In this document: positions 34,165-45,904 of the stretch, piece after piece
How the letters are laid out: every line of letters begins with the position of its first letter
Position numbering within the stretch: position 1 is the first letter of the stretch
From: Rhipicephalus microplus
Lineage: Eukaryota > Arthropoda > Arachnida > Ixodida > Ixodidae
Reading direction: 5' to 3'
Assembly (NCBI RefSeq): GCF_043290135.1
Contig: NC_134710.1
Span: forward strand, 253,134,092 to 253,198,091
DNA: 64,000 nucleotides
Position numbers and translations under genes: made by a program
Notes under the pieces: model-generated
What the model saw: only the letters and a program-made list of their open reading frames with translations
Told to the model about the DNA's origin: nothing
The model's database searches: none

Positions 34165-34395
34165 AGTGGAGTACGACATGGTGGATGAGTTGTTACGGTA
34201 ATGAGCTTCTAACCAGAAGAATGTGGGTTAGATTTCACCCGCTCCGTTCGTGTTTGGTTTAAGGTGAAACGGCAGAGGCCCGTGTATTCTGCCACGTTAG
34301 TGCAGGAGTACACCAGATGGTCGAAATTTTCAGAACCCTCCGTCGCGGTGTTTTTTACAATCGCATCGTGGTTTTTGGAAACAAACTACCACATA
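34165..34395 (+). mobile_element. Degenerate tRNA-derived SINE
   Basis: Eroded head followed by AGAGGCCCGTGTATTCTGCC, CACCAGATGGTCGAAATTTT and CGCATCGTGGTTTTTGG. These match, in order, the body of the second tick SINE variant seen split at 42.3/48.4 kb. Confidence 0.65.
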
Positions 34396-35324
34396 TTGCT
34401 ACACTAGTGCTACACTGCGGTAAAGAACGCGCTTCTTCAAAAGCCACATGGGTGACAAAGGGGTCTCAACATTTCAGCTTGCTTGTTCGTTTCAAACGAA
34501 TGTAATCTGTGCTATGGAGATGCATTGACGTCATCTTGTTATACCACCAGCATGGTGAGAAGTTACTGCATCTCGACGGGATTTTCTCCAATAGCACAGT
34601 GGAAGCTGCATTTGGTACGGCAAAATATCATGAACTGACGCCGAGCACGTCCTCTCTACGGTTGTTGGACGTCTGCTTGCCTCTTGCGGTAGTTAAGATG
34701 TCCGCACTGAAGAAACATGAGCCCTAAGTTGTGGTTTGGGTACGTCTTCTGTGCTCAGGCACTGTGGATGTGTGGTGTACATTGGAGGAGATCAATAGGC
34801 ACGAAGTCTATAGACAGATGATGTAGTTCAAAAAGCAGCAGTTCAATATAATATATGGGTTGAATGTATCGTTGCAGACGGTGCCTTTCTTAAGCAGAAT
34901 TGAAATTTTAAGCCCGAATTGCCCCAAAGACAGTAAATGAACCAAACCAGCGCTTGTGTCGCTCAATGTCTTGTCTTTATGCTAGTTCTCCTTCAATATT
35001 TTAATGACGCATATATAGCAGGTACCTTGTATTTCCGTCAAACCTGCCTAACGCTGTAGATCTCTTTCTGCCGTTTCGGTGGTCGGGTGAGTCCATGTAC
35101 TCAAGTGAACTAAAACGCTTGTTCGAGTGCTGAGTGCCAGTTTCAGGCTGCTATATGCCATAATTGAGTTTAAATGACGTTGATGCAGTCAGTTTGCAAC
35201 AGCCGACCGTCTTATTAGGCAGAAAGCATGTTATTTTAGGGTAAGCGGTCCTCAGCCTGACAAGTCTTGTCGGACCGGGGCTCTCCAGCAAGTTCTTTTT
35301 TGGTGACGTCGTAGTAACTATTCG
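34396..35324. other. No gene seen
   Basis: No supported feature. Confidence 0.4.
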
Positions 35325-35550
35325 TTGGTGTGTTTCGTCCCAAAAGCACGATATGATTATGAGCGGCACCATATAGTAGAAAGTTTCAGAAAATCTAGCC
35401 ATTTGTTATTCGTTAACGTACGTCTCACTCTGAGCACATGAACGTCTCGCATTTCGGCTGAGTCAAAATGCGACCGTTGTGACCACGCCTCGACCCTGCG
35501 TCTTCCGGGTCCTCAGTCAAGCGCCATAACCACCGGAACACCATCACAAG
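35325..35550 (-). mobile_element. Degenerate tRNA-derived SINE, minus strand
   Basis: Plus-strand words CGTCCCAAAAGCACGATATG, GTTAACGTACGTCTCACTCT, GAACGTCTCGCATTTCGGCT and GCGCCATAACCACCGGAACA match the reverse complement of the SINE body and head in order. Heavily mutated; ends approximate. Confidence 0.7.
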
Positions 35551-36186
35551 TAGCGACGACTTCGCCGGAAGGAGTAGCATGTAGAATCCAAGTGAATGAC
35601 TATAAGGTAACCCACACAACAGCCCACCTGACTACTGTATATCCTGAATTTTGTTGTTATTTACTGGCCAATATCGGCTTCGCGAATCCGGTTAGTGCGC
35701 TCCTTGCGGCATTGGCGTTCTTATTCTGCTTCTCGTGCTGCTTAGGAAAGAGTGTTATATTTAAATTCGCGAACTAGCTCACTTGCAGTATGTTAAGAAA
35801 GGCGTTACACTCTATAGATGGCGCCACAAGACGTAGCCAGTGATACGGCCGTAACGATTCATGACCTGCAACATTAGCGTTATCATAGTCGTTGCTCAAA
35901 ACATCGTGATTTTATTGATATCTACGAACGGACACTATCCTCGGAGACGGCTGATCACTTTTGAAGTCCGTTTAGACAAGCAGCTACTAATTTCCCAACT
36001 ATATCAGCGGACCTATAGTTTTTCCGAGTTCTGCTGTCTCCCAATGTAAATTTATTGCGTGCAAAAAAATTTTTAGCACTTATGAGTGGTGTTTAAAGAA
36101 TTGTGTGAAAAAATACTCCTAAAACGAAGAAAACGCGATGCTTGCTTGCTGAACTCACGATTGCTTTTTCTAAAGCAACATGAGTC
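35551..36186. other. No gene seen
   Basis: No supported feature. Confidence 0.4.
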
Positions 36187-36199
36187 ATAAATATTTGAA

Positions 36200-36440
36200 T
36201 TGATTGATATGTGGGGTTTAACGTCCCAAAACCACTATATGATTATGAGAGACGCCGCAGTGGAGGGCTCCGGAAATTTAGACCGCCTGGGGTTCTTTAA
36301 CGTGCACCCAAATCTGAGCACACGGGCCTACAACATTTCCGCCTCCATCGGAAATGCAGCCGCCGCAGCCGGGATTCGAACCCGCGCCCTGCGGGTCAGC
36401 AGCCGAGTACCTTAGCCACTAGACCACCGCGGCGGGGCAT
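36200..36440 (-). mobile_element. Ruka-type SINE, minus strand, well preserved
   Basis: Minus-strand head GCCCCGCCGCGGTGGTCTAG near 36437, box B GGGTTCGAATCCC intact, full body, and ATCAATCAAT tail at the left. Flanked by an exact 13-bp target duplication ATAAATATTTGAA (36187-36199 and 36441-36453). Its intact Pol III boxes make it the best-preserved copy here. Confidence 0.95.
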
Positions 36441-36453
36441 ATAAATATTTGAA

Positions 36454-36854
36454 GACATACTTAGTACGGGTAAACGTGAGTGTTGGCAAAATATTACAAC
36501 ATATATTGAAAACACAGATTTGTTTCCTACTACAGACACTCATCCAAAAAATCGTGACATGCACGACGGCACAGCTTGGCAACGTGAAAGCTTACATCAT
36601 CGGAATCAGCCATACGAGTGCTTGGCGTCACCAAAATTGGTACTTTAGCCTTCGATCACGGTAGCGTCGACTTTCATAAGTTCACCGACAAAAAATTGAC
36701 AGTAATGTGTGAGTAGGACGATATCAGTATTTCCTGAGCTTATTCTTGCTCAGAGCACTCTCTCTCTACTAGTTCGTCAGTTTTCGCAGTATAAGCTACT
36801 CTTACTGCCAGGAGTGATATAAGGAGCCTTGGAATAAAGCGATATATTCATCAT
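36454..36854. other. No gene seen
   Basis: No supported feature. Confidence 0.4.
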
Positions 36855-39800
36855 AGTTCTAATTAGCCTGAGTACGTCCACTGCTATGTTTTGCCAGTCA
36901 ACTCGATCCCGTGCCTGAAGCTCCAACCTTATACCCGCAAACTTCCTATTCTCATCTGCCCACCAAACTTTCTGTCTCCCCCATTACCCACTTCTTTTCT
37001 TTGGGAATACAGTCAGTTACTCTTAATGGCCAGCGGTTATCCTGCCTTCGCCCTACATGCCCGGCCCATGTCCGTTTCCTCTTCATGATTTGAGCATAAC
37101 GCCTGTTTGTTACCTGATCCACACTGCTATCTTCTTGTCTGTTAAGGTTACAACCATCATTTTCCTTTTCATCGCGCGCTGCGTCATTCTCTATTTAAAC
37201 CTAACCCTTTCTGTAAGTTTCCATGTTTCTTCTCCATAGCTATAAGTACCGGCAAGATGCAGCTGTTGTATACCTTCCTCTTGAGGGATAGTGGCTATCT
37301 ATCAGTCATGATTTCAGAGTGCTTGCGCATTGTGGTTCGCCCCGTTCTTCTTCTAGGCACTTTAATCTCGTGGTTCGGCTACGTGGTTATTGCCCGTCCT
37401 AAGTAGACGTAGTCTTCTAACACTTCATGTGCACTCTTACCTATCCAGAATCGCTGTTCTCTCCCGAGTTTGTTTTACATTACTTTCGTTTTCTGCAGAT
37501 TAACTTGAATACGTACTTTACGTTTTCCTTGTATAACTGCGTAACCATGGGTTGCGATTCGTCCCCCGAGTTACTCAGCAATGCAATGTCATCGGCGAAG
37601 CGTAGGTTGTAAGGTACTTTCCACTACCTCTTATTTTTAACTCTTCCCACTCTAGGCCTCTGAAAACCTCCTGTAAGCACGTGGTAAATAGTATTGACGA
37701 GATTGTTTCTCCTTGCACACAATCTTCTTGATTGGTATGTTGTTACTTTTCTTATGGAGCACTATGGTGGCAGTTGATCTCCTGTAGATTTCTTCCAGGA
37801 TGTTTATGTAAGCGTCGTCGACGCCCTGAATTCGCAGTGTCTACACAACTGCTAATATTTCTACTCAAACGCCATCTCACAATCTATTCAGCATATGTAT
37901 AGTAGTTGGTTGTATTCTTAGTATTTGTTATTACCTGATTGATGGTATGAATGTGGTCAATTGTTGAGTAGCCTGCTCGAAATCCTGCTGTTCCTTTAAT
38001 TGAATGAATTCTAGTGTTGTTTTATTCTGTTAGGGGTTACCTTTGTGAATAGCTAGTATACGAAGGAGAGCAAGCTGATCGAACTGTAGCTCTTTAAGTC
38101 CTTGTAATCTTTTTTCTTATGAATTAAGATGATGTTGAAATTATTCGAAGATGTTGGTGTTGTTTTTGTCAGGAGACACTTCATAAACGAGGTGGCTATT
38201 TTTTCTAGCACAATCTGTCCTCCGTCTTTCAGCAGATCTGGTGTGACCTGGCCCTTACCAGCAGCTTTGCCTCTTAGCATTCCCTGCAAGGCTTTTCTGA
38301 CTTCTTCTATCATTACTGGTGAGATGCCTCATGCCGCTTCTTATATTAAGGTCGGGGTTGTGCCTGCTACTCTACAGATCTCTGTAAAAATTCTGCACCG
38401 CTATTTTAAATACCCTATCCATATTGGTAGTTACTTTGCCTTCATTGTCCGTTAGTGCAAGTATATTGTCTTTGCCTATTCCAAGTTTCCTCTTCACTTG
38501 CTTTGACGCTTCCTCCGTTCTTCAAAGCGTATTCAAGTTTCTCCATGTTTTACCTCCTTACATCAAATACCTTACGCTTATGATTAACTTCGCAAGTTCT
38601 GCCACTTATGTTTTGTCTGTCGTATTTGAGGCTATCGTGCTTTGACGTTTCTCAATGAGGTTCTAAATCTCCTGGGACAGCTGATATGTGACCTCTATAA
38701 GTATCGTACTACCAACATCCTCTGCACTTTCCGTAGTACTCGTCAGATAATCATTCGTTTCGTGAACGCTAAAGCTGGTCTCTTCAATAAGAGCCGAATA
38801 CCTGTTCTGAAGCGGACCATGAATTCCGGGACTTTCCCTCTCAGTGCTAGCTCATTCATCGGCTTCATGCGCATCAGTTTCTTCAAGTCTCGCCGAACTT
38901 AAACCGTACCATTCCATGATCACTGCATCGTACCTTGCCAAGCATTTCCACATCCGACACAATGCCTGGGTGTGCACTCAGTATAAAGTCTATCTCGTTC
39001 TTACTTTCGCATTTAGAGCTCCTCCATGTTCACATAAGGTTCCCTTGTTTTCGGCCGAATGTTTTCAAGATCCGTAAAATATTACGTTTTGTGAATTCCA
39101 CCAATACCTCCCCTCTGACATTTCTAGTACGGGTGCTGTAATCCCCTACTGCCTGGTCTCCAGCTTGCTTCTTCCCTACCTTGGCCTTGAAGTCACCCAT
39201 CAGAGTAGTATACTGTGCTTATTATACCAAATGTCTTGAAAGAAGCGTTTAATTGACGCGTCATCATAGCTAGATGCAGGTGTGTAAGCCTGAATTACCT
39301 TTATCTTTTATCTCTTGCTGAGTTTGTATTACGATACCTACCGCCCTTTCTATATTGCTGTAGTATTCCTCTACGTTGTCAGCTATACTTCTGTGGATAG
39401 GGAACCCCACGCCTAGTTATCTTCTGTCAGCCAGCTCACGATAGCAAAGGACTTGCGAATTTTGTAGCATTGTATAAGCCTCATCTGTTCTGAAAATCTC
39501 ACTGAGACCTATTACATCTCATTTAACACCCTATAGCTCCTCGAATATTACAGCTAGACTTGCCACACTAGATAAGGTTCTCGTGTTAAACGTTGCCAAG
39601 TTCAGGTTTCAATGGCAGCCTCTCCAGACCCGGAAACTCTTAGCACCCTCTGCTACGTAGCAGATCTGACCGCCACCATGGCCAGTTGCTTCGCAGTCAC
39701 TGAGGACGGAGGGCCGTTAGTAATTGACGTCTGTGTGTGGAGGTAGTGGCCAGATACTGCACCAGGGCACTCAATAGTTGTCTTTTGAGGGAGTGCTTTA

Positions 39801-39960
39801 CCGGTGCTGGTCACCGGTGAGGCCGCAACTCAGGCCTCTTATTGCAGTTCAATCACCACGCTGATTTTTTAATCTGGTTGAAAACTGCGCAGCACCGGAA
39901 TTCTAAACACGGACTTCTTGCCCATGAGGCGGATTCTCTAATCACTACGCTATCGTTGCT
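36855..39960 (-). mobile_element. RTE-like LINE, nearly full length, minus strand
   Basis: Endonuclease, RT and C-terminal regions appear in order on the minus strand from about 39700 down to 36870. No RNase H is present, as is usual for RTE elements. The 5' side beyond 39700 includes a tRNA-like segment at 39893-39965. Ends are approximate and no target duplication was set. Confidence 0.82.
36900..39690 (-). pseudogene. RTE-like endonuclease/reverse transcriptase, multiply broken
   Basis: Minus-strand reading shows the AP endonuclease region (LMGDFKAKVG near 39200; an SDH-like CSDHGMV block near 38930). The RT N-terminal part at 38313-38053 contains GKAAGKGQVTPDLLK, LIHKKKDYKDL and SYSSISLLS. 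A CVQGETISSILF block near 37700 corresponds to the family motif GxxQGDxxSPxLF, and LRFADDIALL (catalytic FADD at 37588-37599) is intact. The C-terminal KRTWAGHVGRRQDNRWPL lies near 37060. Many stops and frameshifts separate these blocks, so the copy is old. Confidence 0.82.
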
Positions 39961-39965
39961 TTCCC
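39893..39965 (-). repeat. tRNA-like sequence at the RTE 5' side
   Basis: On the minus strand, GATAGCGTAGTGATTAGAGA corresponds to a box A region. An anticodon-arm-like stretch and GTGTTTAGAATTCCG follow, a degraded box B. No acceptor stem is complete. It may be a SINE fragment or a Pol III-like 5' region of the LINE. Confidence 0.4.
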
Positions 39966-40046
39966 CGATGTATTGTATAGGGTCATTTCAGTATAATGAT
40001 GGTAAGTCAAACAAACGCAACAGTGGCACAGAGTAGAAGATCTCAC

Positions 40047-40246
40047 CTGCATGATGTTGACGAACTGCATCAAACCAGGTCTCTCTACCGCTTGCGGCCT
40101 GGTGGCTTGCATCTGTGGTCTTGGCAAGGTGAAGTGGAGTCCGACCACAATGGAAGCCAAAGCCTCGGCCATCAGAAATCGCATTGGTGGTGCCAGAGCC
40201 GGAGGTCTGGCAGACTTGATAACCGACCAGTATGGCACCGCTGCGT
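40047..40246 (-). CDS. Candidate internal exon of an unknown host gene
   Basis: On the minus strand a 200-bp GC-rich open block is preceded by an acceptor with pyrimidine tract (CTATGTCTTTCTAG) and followed by a strong donor CATGCAG|GTGAGA. After two leftover bases it reads 66 codons (PYWSVIKSARPPALAPPMRF ...) and ends at a codon boundary. I do not recognise the protein. The plus strand is also open over 40051-40260, so the strand call depends on the splice sites. It directly borders the 5' side of the RTE LINE, so an origin in that repeat cannot be excluded. Confidence 0.3.
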
Positions 40247-40260
40247 CTAGAAAGACATAG

Positions 40261-40926
40261 TTCTAGTCAAGTGCTTCAATTATCACATCGGAAACTGCGT
40301 AAGACCGTTTGCTGCTATAGAAATCAAAAGAATACATGAAGTGCCGTTTTAGACGTAATTGTCATGTTTCGATAAAGTCGTAATCGGTAGCATCGCCCAA
40401 CATGTCGCGAGTGAAGGCTCACGATGGCTGAAAAGGGGCGCTGCTCAAGCAGACGTGAAACGGGCTGATGGTCTCAGTCGGGAGAGGTAAACCGTGAAGG
40501 CCTGCCGGGGGGAAGGGAAGCTGCATCGGCAGAACGCGCTCCTGGCAGGTGACTATTTTAGTGATTTCCAATAACATCTTACTTCAGTGAATTAGGAAGG
40601 TTTAAGAAAAGCTACCCTTAAGGGCTTCACAGTGAACGCTGCATGCTGAAGGCCGCATCATAAACAAAATAAGTGGGTGTCAACGTAAATGGGGCAGTGC
40701 ATATATGTGAGAAAAGAATGTGCTTACAGTTTTTAGAAAAATTTGATAGGGTAGTTCATCTCATCAATACCTGTCTGTATTTCTGGGGGGATGTCATTCG
40801 CAATGATCTGTGCCTGATGTGCAGTGCGCTAAGTGTCACCTGTTTTATATTGTGACTTTGCGGTGAAAATTTAGCGAAATTCGGTTAACTGCAAAATTTG
40901 TTGTTTATACCTAGTTTCTTCACGTG
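40261..40926. other. No gene seen
   Basis: No supported feature. Confidence 0.4.
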
Positions 40927-41097
40927 CAGAAGAGAAAGAAAAAAGAAAGATAAAAACAACAAAAAAAAGGAAGAAAGGAAAAAAAGCAAAAAGATGAAAA
41001 GAAGGAAAGAAAAAAAAGTAGAAAAAAGTGGAAAGAATGGAAGCAAGAAAGAAAAAAAGAACGAAATATAGGAATAAAGAAAGAGACTAAGAAACGG
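40927..41097 (+). repeat. Purine-only-like tract (A/G rich, about 170 bp)
   Basis: Almost continuous A and G (GAAAG, GGAAAG words) with very few pyrimidines; low-complexity and able to form triplex DNA. Confidence 0.9.
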
Positions 41098-42006
41098 ACA
41101 AATACATAGGGCTTAGCCATAGGAAACATCCCGTTGGGATGTCCTGTACTGGGGATGGGGAAAGACGGTATGTACGAATGAAAATGAGCAAAGTGAAATA
41201 AAGTTAGATGCCTCAGTCATCATGACAGTGTCATATTATCAAGCTACACCCCCGCGCTGCGGTTACTTCGACTGTCATGTGAGCAGCAGCTGCTGGGGGG
41301 ATTTGGTCGAAGAAACATCTAATAAGTATGGCGCTCCCATCGAAAACCCGTGGCAATCTAGAATTGCTAACGTGTGGATGAGCAGAGGAGACGCGAGAAA
41401 AACATATCTGAACTAGAGTGTTTTTGAGGTAAAACATGTACTGCCAATGCAAGTAGACATGCCAGCATTTTTATTGTTATGCACATAATTTGTAGGCCTA
41501 AATGACGGGGTTGGGAAGACCGAACACCAAAAACTCGTGTGCGTGTTCTTTCATGTTAGATTCTATCATACACGTTCCACTTTTAAGCCTACATATGTCG
41601 CAACAACAAGGTCGGAAACCCTTGCTAACGGTTAGCATTGTTTCTTTCCACTGAGCTGAATTTTAACGATGAATATTTCACTATCTGTCAAGTACTGTGA
41701 TGCCTAAACAACGTTCCAATTGACGGAAATCATAACTAATTGCTTACTTTTATGTATATCCTCAAAAATATTTTAACAAAAGGAATAAAATTGCAAACAA
41801 TCTGTGCGATGCTACTGCACCCAATTTCGAACCTACAGCGTATGGTTGTCAATACTTACGCACGGTGGTGCAACGTCTGCTGCAGGGTACGAGTGAGTTC
41901 AGCTGGTTCAGTGGACAAGTGGTCAGTGGCTGATAGGATGTGACCGTGCCAACCTCATGCAGTGGGGGTGGCAGAGCCCTGGGCAATGGCTCAATATGAC
42001 CCCGGC
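41098..42006. other. No gene seen
   Basis: The 130 bp before the (AATC)n tract (CTGGGCAATGGCTCAATATG ...) may be the end of an unassigned SINE that uses that tract as its tail. Confidence 0.35.
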
Positions 42007-42064
<58 letters not shown>

Positions 42065-42076
42065 TAATCAATCAAT
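42007..42076 (+). repeat. (AATC)n microsatellite
   Basis: Roughly 17 units of ATCA; resembles an expanded SINE tail of the AATCAATCAAT type. Confidence 0.95.
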
Positions 42077-42257
42077 TGTTTGGTCAGCAAATGTAGTCAG
42101 GCAGTTAGTTAAGGAAGGACAGCTGGGTGCATAAGCGACATTTCACCGCATCATCGCCCCCTCCTCTGCTTACCACTTCATTGTTGCCTACTTGGTTAAA
42201 GTTGAAAAAAAGAAGCTTCACAGTAGATTCAATAGTCTAAATGAAGTGAGTCCGCTG

Positions 42258-42348
42258 CGCTGGAGCAGTAAATAATGTGCTTGGCTGCTGATCCGAAGAC
42301 TGTGGGTTTGATCTTGGTCGTGGCGGTCGCATTTCGATGGAGGTGATG
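42258..42348 (+). mobile_element. 5' half of a tRNA-derived SINE (other half at 48388)
   Basis: Head GCTTGGCTGCTGATCCGAAG, degraded box B GGGTTTGATC, then GGTCGCATTTCGATGGAGGT, broken at GATG (42348). The SINE body resumes at about 48388 (ATGTTAGAGGCCCGTGCACT). The two halves do not overlap and have the same orientation, so one SINE was split by about 6 kb of insertion. Confidence 0.72.
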
Positions 42349-42446
42349 TGTGTTGCAACAAGAATTTGCTGGGACACTGGAGGTCCGGGATGAAGATGTC
42401 GAGGCAGGAGGAAGTTGACTTATTAGACAGGGTTTAATCACAATAT
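42349..42446. mobile_element. Left part of an LTR-like segment split by the Gypsy element
   Basis: Begins TGTGTTGCAACAAG directly after the SINE break and ends CACAATAT at the Gypsy target site. It resumes at 47850 (ATATGGCGCTTCTC). The joined segment is about 640 bp, starts TGTG and has a possible CACA end at 48387, suggesting a solo LTR. The identity is inference; no second copy is present for comparison. Confidence 0.4.
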
Positions 42447-42609
42447 TGTTACGGGAGGGCACGCAGGGAAATGAGGTGACAGTTGTGAATTATTTGCACG
42501 ATGCCAAGCCTAAGCCGAGATGGCAAGTGAGAGCACGCCTTACATCCCAGATATCCCGTCGTCTTTCTCACTGTCTGTCTCTCCTTCAGCGTGATGCAGT
42601 CTTCTAACA
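42447..42609 (-). repeat. Gypsy-1 3' LTR
   Basis: 163 bp, plus-strand ends TGTTACGGGAGGGCA and CTTCTAACA. Aligns along its whole length with 47681-47849. Confidence 0.9.
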
Positions 42610-42662
42610 TGACCCCCGGGTGCAGAAGCACCGTCTCAGTGCTTTCTATGATGTTGAGAAAT

Positions 42663-42901
42663 TGATTTGACTTGTGGAGTTTAACGTCCCAAAACCACCA
42701 TTTGATTATGAGAGACGCCGTAGTGGAGGGCTCCGGAAATTTTGACCACCTGGGGTTCTTTAACGTGCACCCAAATCTGAGTACACGGGCCTACAACATT
42801 TTCGCCTCCATCGGAAATGCAGCCGCCGCAGCCGGGAATCGAACCCGCGACCTGCGGGTCAGCAGCCGAGTACCTTAGCCACTAGACCACCGCGGTGGGG
42901 C
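42663..42901 (-). mobile_element. Ruka-type SINE inserted in Gypsy-1
   Basis: Full minus-strand SINE, with box B GGGTTCGATTCCC readable on the minus strand. It has an exact 13-bp target duplication GATGTTGAGAAAT (42650-42662 and 42902-42914). It sits between the integrase end and the polypurine tract, so it postdates the Gypsy insertion. Confidence 0.95.
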
Positions 42902-45789
42902 GATGTTGAGAAATGGTAGGGCTTAAGGCGGGAGACATGAACAATATCCGGAGACAGTGAGCGGAAGGAGATGAATTCAGTGCGGCTATCTCGCAGGTAA
43001 CGTCGGTTACCTGGCGCAAGACGTGGTAGGGTCCTGAGTACCGACAAAGCAGCCTTTCAGAGAGACCAACATGCCGAGTCGGGTTCCACATTAACACAAG
43101 GGAACCCGGGGCAAAAGAGACGTCGCGATGATGTGCGTCGTAACATTGCTTCTGGTGCTCTTGCGATGCTAAGAGGCACTTCCGAGCGACTTCTTGCGCT
43201 TTGCGAGCTCTAGCGATAGTGTCACCGGCGTATTCAGTCGGCGAACCGACAGCTGTCGGAAAGATGGTGTCGAAAAGTAGAGTTGGGTTGTGGCCAAATA
43301 AGAAAAAGAATGATGAAAACCCAGCGGTATCGTGGCATGAGGAATTGTATGCAAATTTAACAAAGGACAATGGAACGTCCCAGTCTAGGTGGTCAGAAGA
43401 CACGCACATGGAGAGCATATAAGTACATGGAGAACCCATCAGTCTGGTTCATTCGTTCGGTAAGCCTATTAGTTTGTGGATGGTAGGCAGTCGTAAATTT
43501 ATGTTTAGTTTCGCAAGAGCGAAGCAGGTCGTAAATAGCTCGGGAGAGAAAATAGCGTCCATGATCTGTAAGGAGTTAGCATGGAGCCCTAGGAGGAAGG
43601 ATGACGTCGTACAGAAAGAAATCGGCAACATCTGTGGCACAGCTGGTTGGCAAAGCCCGCGTGATGGCATACTGGGTTGTATGATTCGTAGCGACCGTTA
43701 TCCATTTGTTTCCGCAGGCAGACTGAGGGAAAGGGCCTAGGAGGTAAAGAACAACTCGAAAGAAGAGTCATTAGGAAGGTCAAGTGGCTGAAGGAGTCCG
43801 GCAGGGCTCATAGGGGTTTTTTTTTGACGTTGGCACTGGTCGCATGCGACGAAGTAGCGGTGCACGGATCGATAAAGCCTGGGCCAGTAAAATTGACGCT
43901 GAACACGGTCGTAAGTCCGAGAGAGACCAAGGTGACCGGCGGTAGGGGCGTTATGGAGCTGGGCGATAACACTCGAACGTAGGTGGGAAGGCACTACAAG
44001 GAGCAGTTCGCGCTCATTTGTGTTTACATTGCAGTGGTATTAGGTCCCTGTTTTTAAGCACAAACAGTTGAGTAGCTGGATAGGGTGTCGGAGAGTTCAG
44101 CTTCTCAATAATGTCATGCAAGACAGGATCTCGGCGCTGTTCATCACGGACGTTGCTCAAAGCAAAGAGAGAGCACACATGGTGGCGCTTCATCTAAAGT
44201 GTCAGGGGGGTCCACTGGATGGCGAAGCAAACAGTCAGCGTCATGCTGTAAATGGCCAGATTTGCAAGACACTGAGTAGTCATAATCTTGGAGCCGTAGT
44301 GCCCAGCGACCAAGACAACCAGTTGGATCTTTTAACGATGGGAGCCAGCGGAGGGCGTGGTGATCAGTTGTGGCGGTAAAACGACGACCATGTAAGTAGG
44401 GCCGAGCTTTGCCAACCGCCCAAACTAGAGCAAGGCATTCCCGTTCGGTGATCGAGTAGTTCCGTTCGGCCGCAGAGAGCACACGGCTGGCACTTGCGAT
44501 AATGAGGGCGCAGCCGCTTTGATGCTGTACCAAAACAGCACCGATTCCGTGGCTGCTGGCATCAGTGCGGACTTCGGTTGGAGCAGACATGTCAAAATGG
44601 GCCAGAATGGGTGGTGTTGTGAGCAACGCGATCAGAATAAAGAACGCTGAAGCCTGCGCAGCGCCCCAAGAGAATGGAACATCCTTCTTCAATCAGCAAG
44701 TCCGTAAGAGTTCGGGCCGCGTCCGTAAAATACTTTACAAAACGTCAGAAATAAGAATAAAGACCTAAAAAGCTGCGAACTTCCTTAGTGCTGGTCGGGA
44801 CGGAAAAGTTTTGCACAGCTTGAACTTTATCAGGATCAGAGCGTACGCCAGAGGAGTGGACAAGATGGCCCAACACGGTTATTTGCTAGCGTCCGAAGTG
44901 GCACTTCGATGAGTTCCGTAGCAGTCCTGCGTCACGAAAAGCAGAAAGGATGGAGTAAAGGCGGTCCAGGTGTGTTTCAAAGACAGGGGGAAACACAATG
45001 ACGTCGTCGAGGTAACATAGGCGAATTGACCACTTGAACCCGTGCTAGAGAGTGTCCATCATTCGTTTGAAAGTGACGGTGCATTGCATAAACCGAATGG
45101 CATGTCCCTAAACTGGTAAAGACCATCAGGAGTCACAAAAGCAGTCTTCTCGTGGTCCATGTCGTCAACAGCAGTTTGCCAGTATCCTGACTGAAGATTG
45201 ATGGAGGAAAAATACTTAGCGCCATGAAGGCAATCCAGGACGTCGTCAATGCGTGGTAGCAGGTAGACGTCTTTTTTAGTCATCCGGCTCAGATGACGGT
45301 AGTCGACACAGAATCGCCAACTGTTGTCCTTTTCTTTACAAGAACAACAGGGGAAGCCCATGGACTAGAAGAATGCTCAGATATGTTTTTGGTGAACATC
45401 TTGTCGGCTTCCTTTTAAAAGATCTGATGCTCCGCAGGAATAACGCGGTGCGGCCGTCGATGTAGCGGAGATGTATCGCCGGTGTTAATGTGGTGCTTCA
45501 GAATGCTGGTTTGACCTAACGAAAGGTCACAGAAGTGAAATACATCCAAGCAGGATTGTAGGACGTAATGGAGCGCGTCAGTTTGATGCGGCAAAAAGTC
45601 CACCACGATTATTTTTTCCACATTAGAAGATGAGCTCGCTGTCAAACAGGCTTGCGTGCAGTTGGGGTGACGCACATCATTGGGGTACAAAGCTGAAATG
45701 ACGCAATCCTCAGAGGGTGTCAGCATGGTGAGGGCTATTCCACACGATGGACTTGCGGACACAGAGCAAAGTTCAGCAAAGGGATGCAT
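42902..45789 (-). pseudogene. Gypsy-1 pol: RT, RNase H, integrase, broken
   Basis: Minus-strand blocks run in order. The RT fingers and palm (WRFCVDYRHL, FSSINLQSGYW, MPFGLCNAP; 45361-45059) come first, then the catalytic YLDD intact at 45003-45014. The Ty3-type RNase H (RTDASSHGIGAVL, ITERECLALVWA, TDHHALRWL; 44692-44144) follows. The integrase H2C2 zinc finger (HNAPTAGHLG ... CDQCQRQK; 43994-43737) is next, then a damaged core (about 43740-43450). The C-terminal domain (GPYHVLRQV) lies within 43439-42902. Frameshifts and stops separate nearly every block. Several motifs are intact but no joined enzyme can be made. Confidence 0.9.
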
Positions 45790-45904
45790 GCATGGTTTTC
45801 CCGTAACATAATAGTAGTGTGCGGAAAAGTAACACTGTGAATCAGAAGAACGGATGTAATGGGAGGGAGCACGTAGCCTCCATCAGGTACAAGTGGTGAC
45901 GCTG

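Noticed and set aside
36364..36437. A tRNA gene
   Set aside because: Box A and box B belong to the head of a SINE with a full body and target duplication; there is no mature tRNA fold with an acceptor stem.
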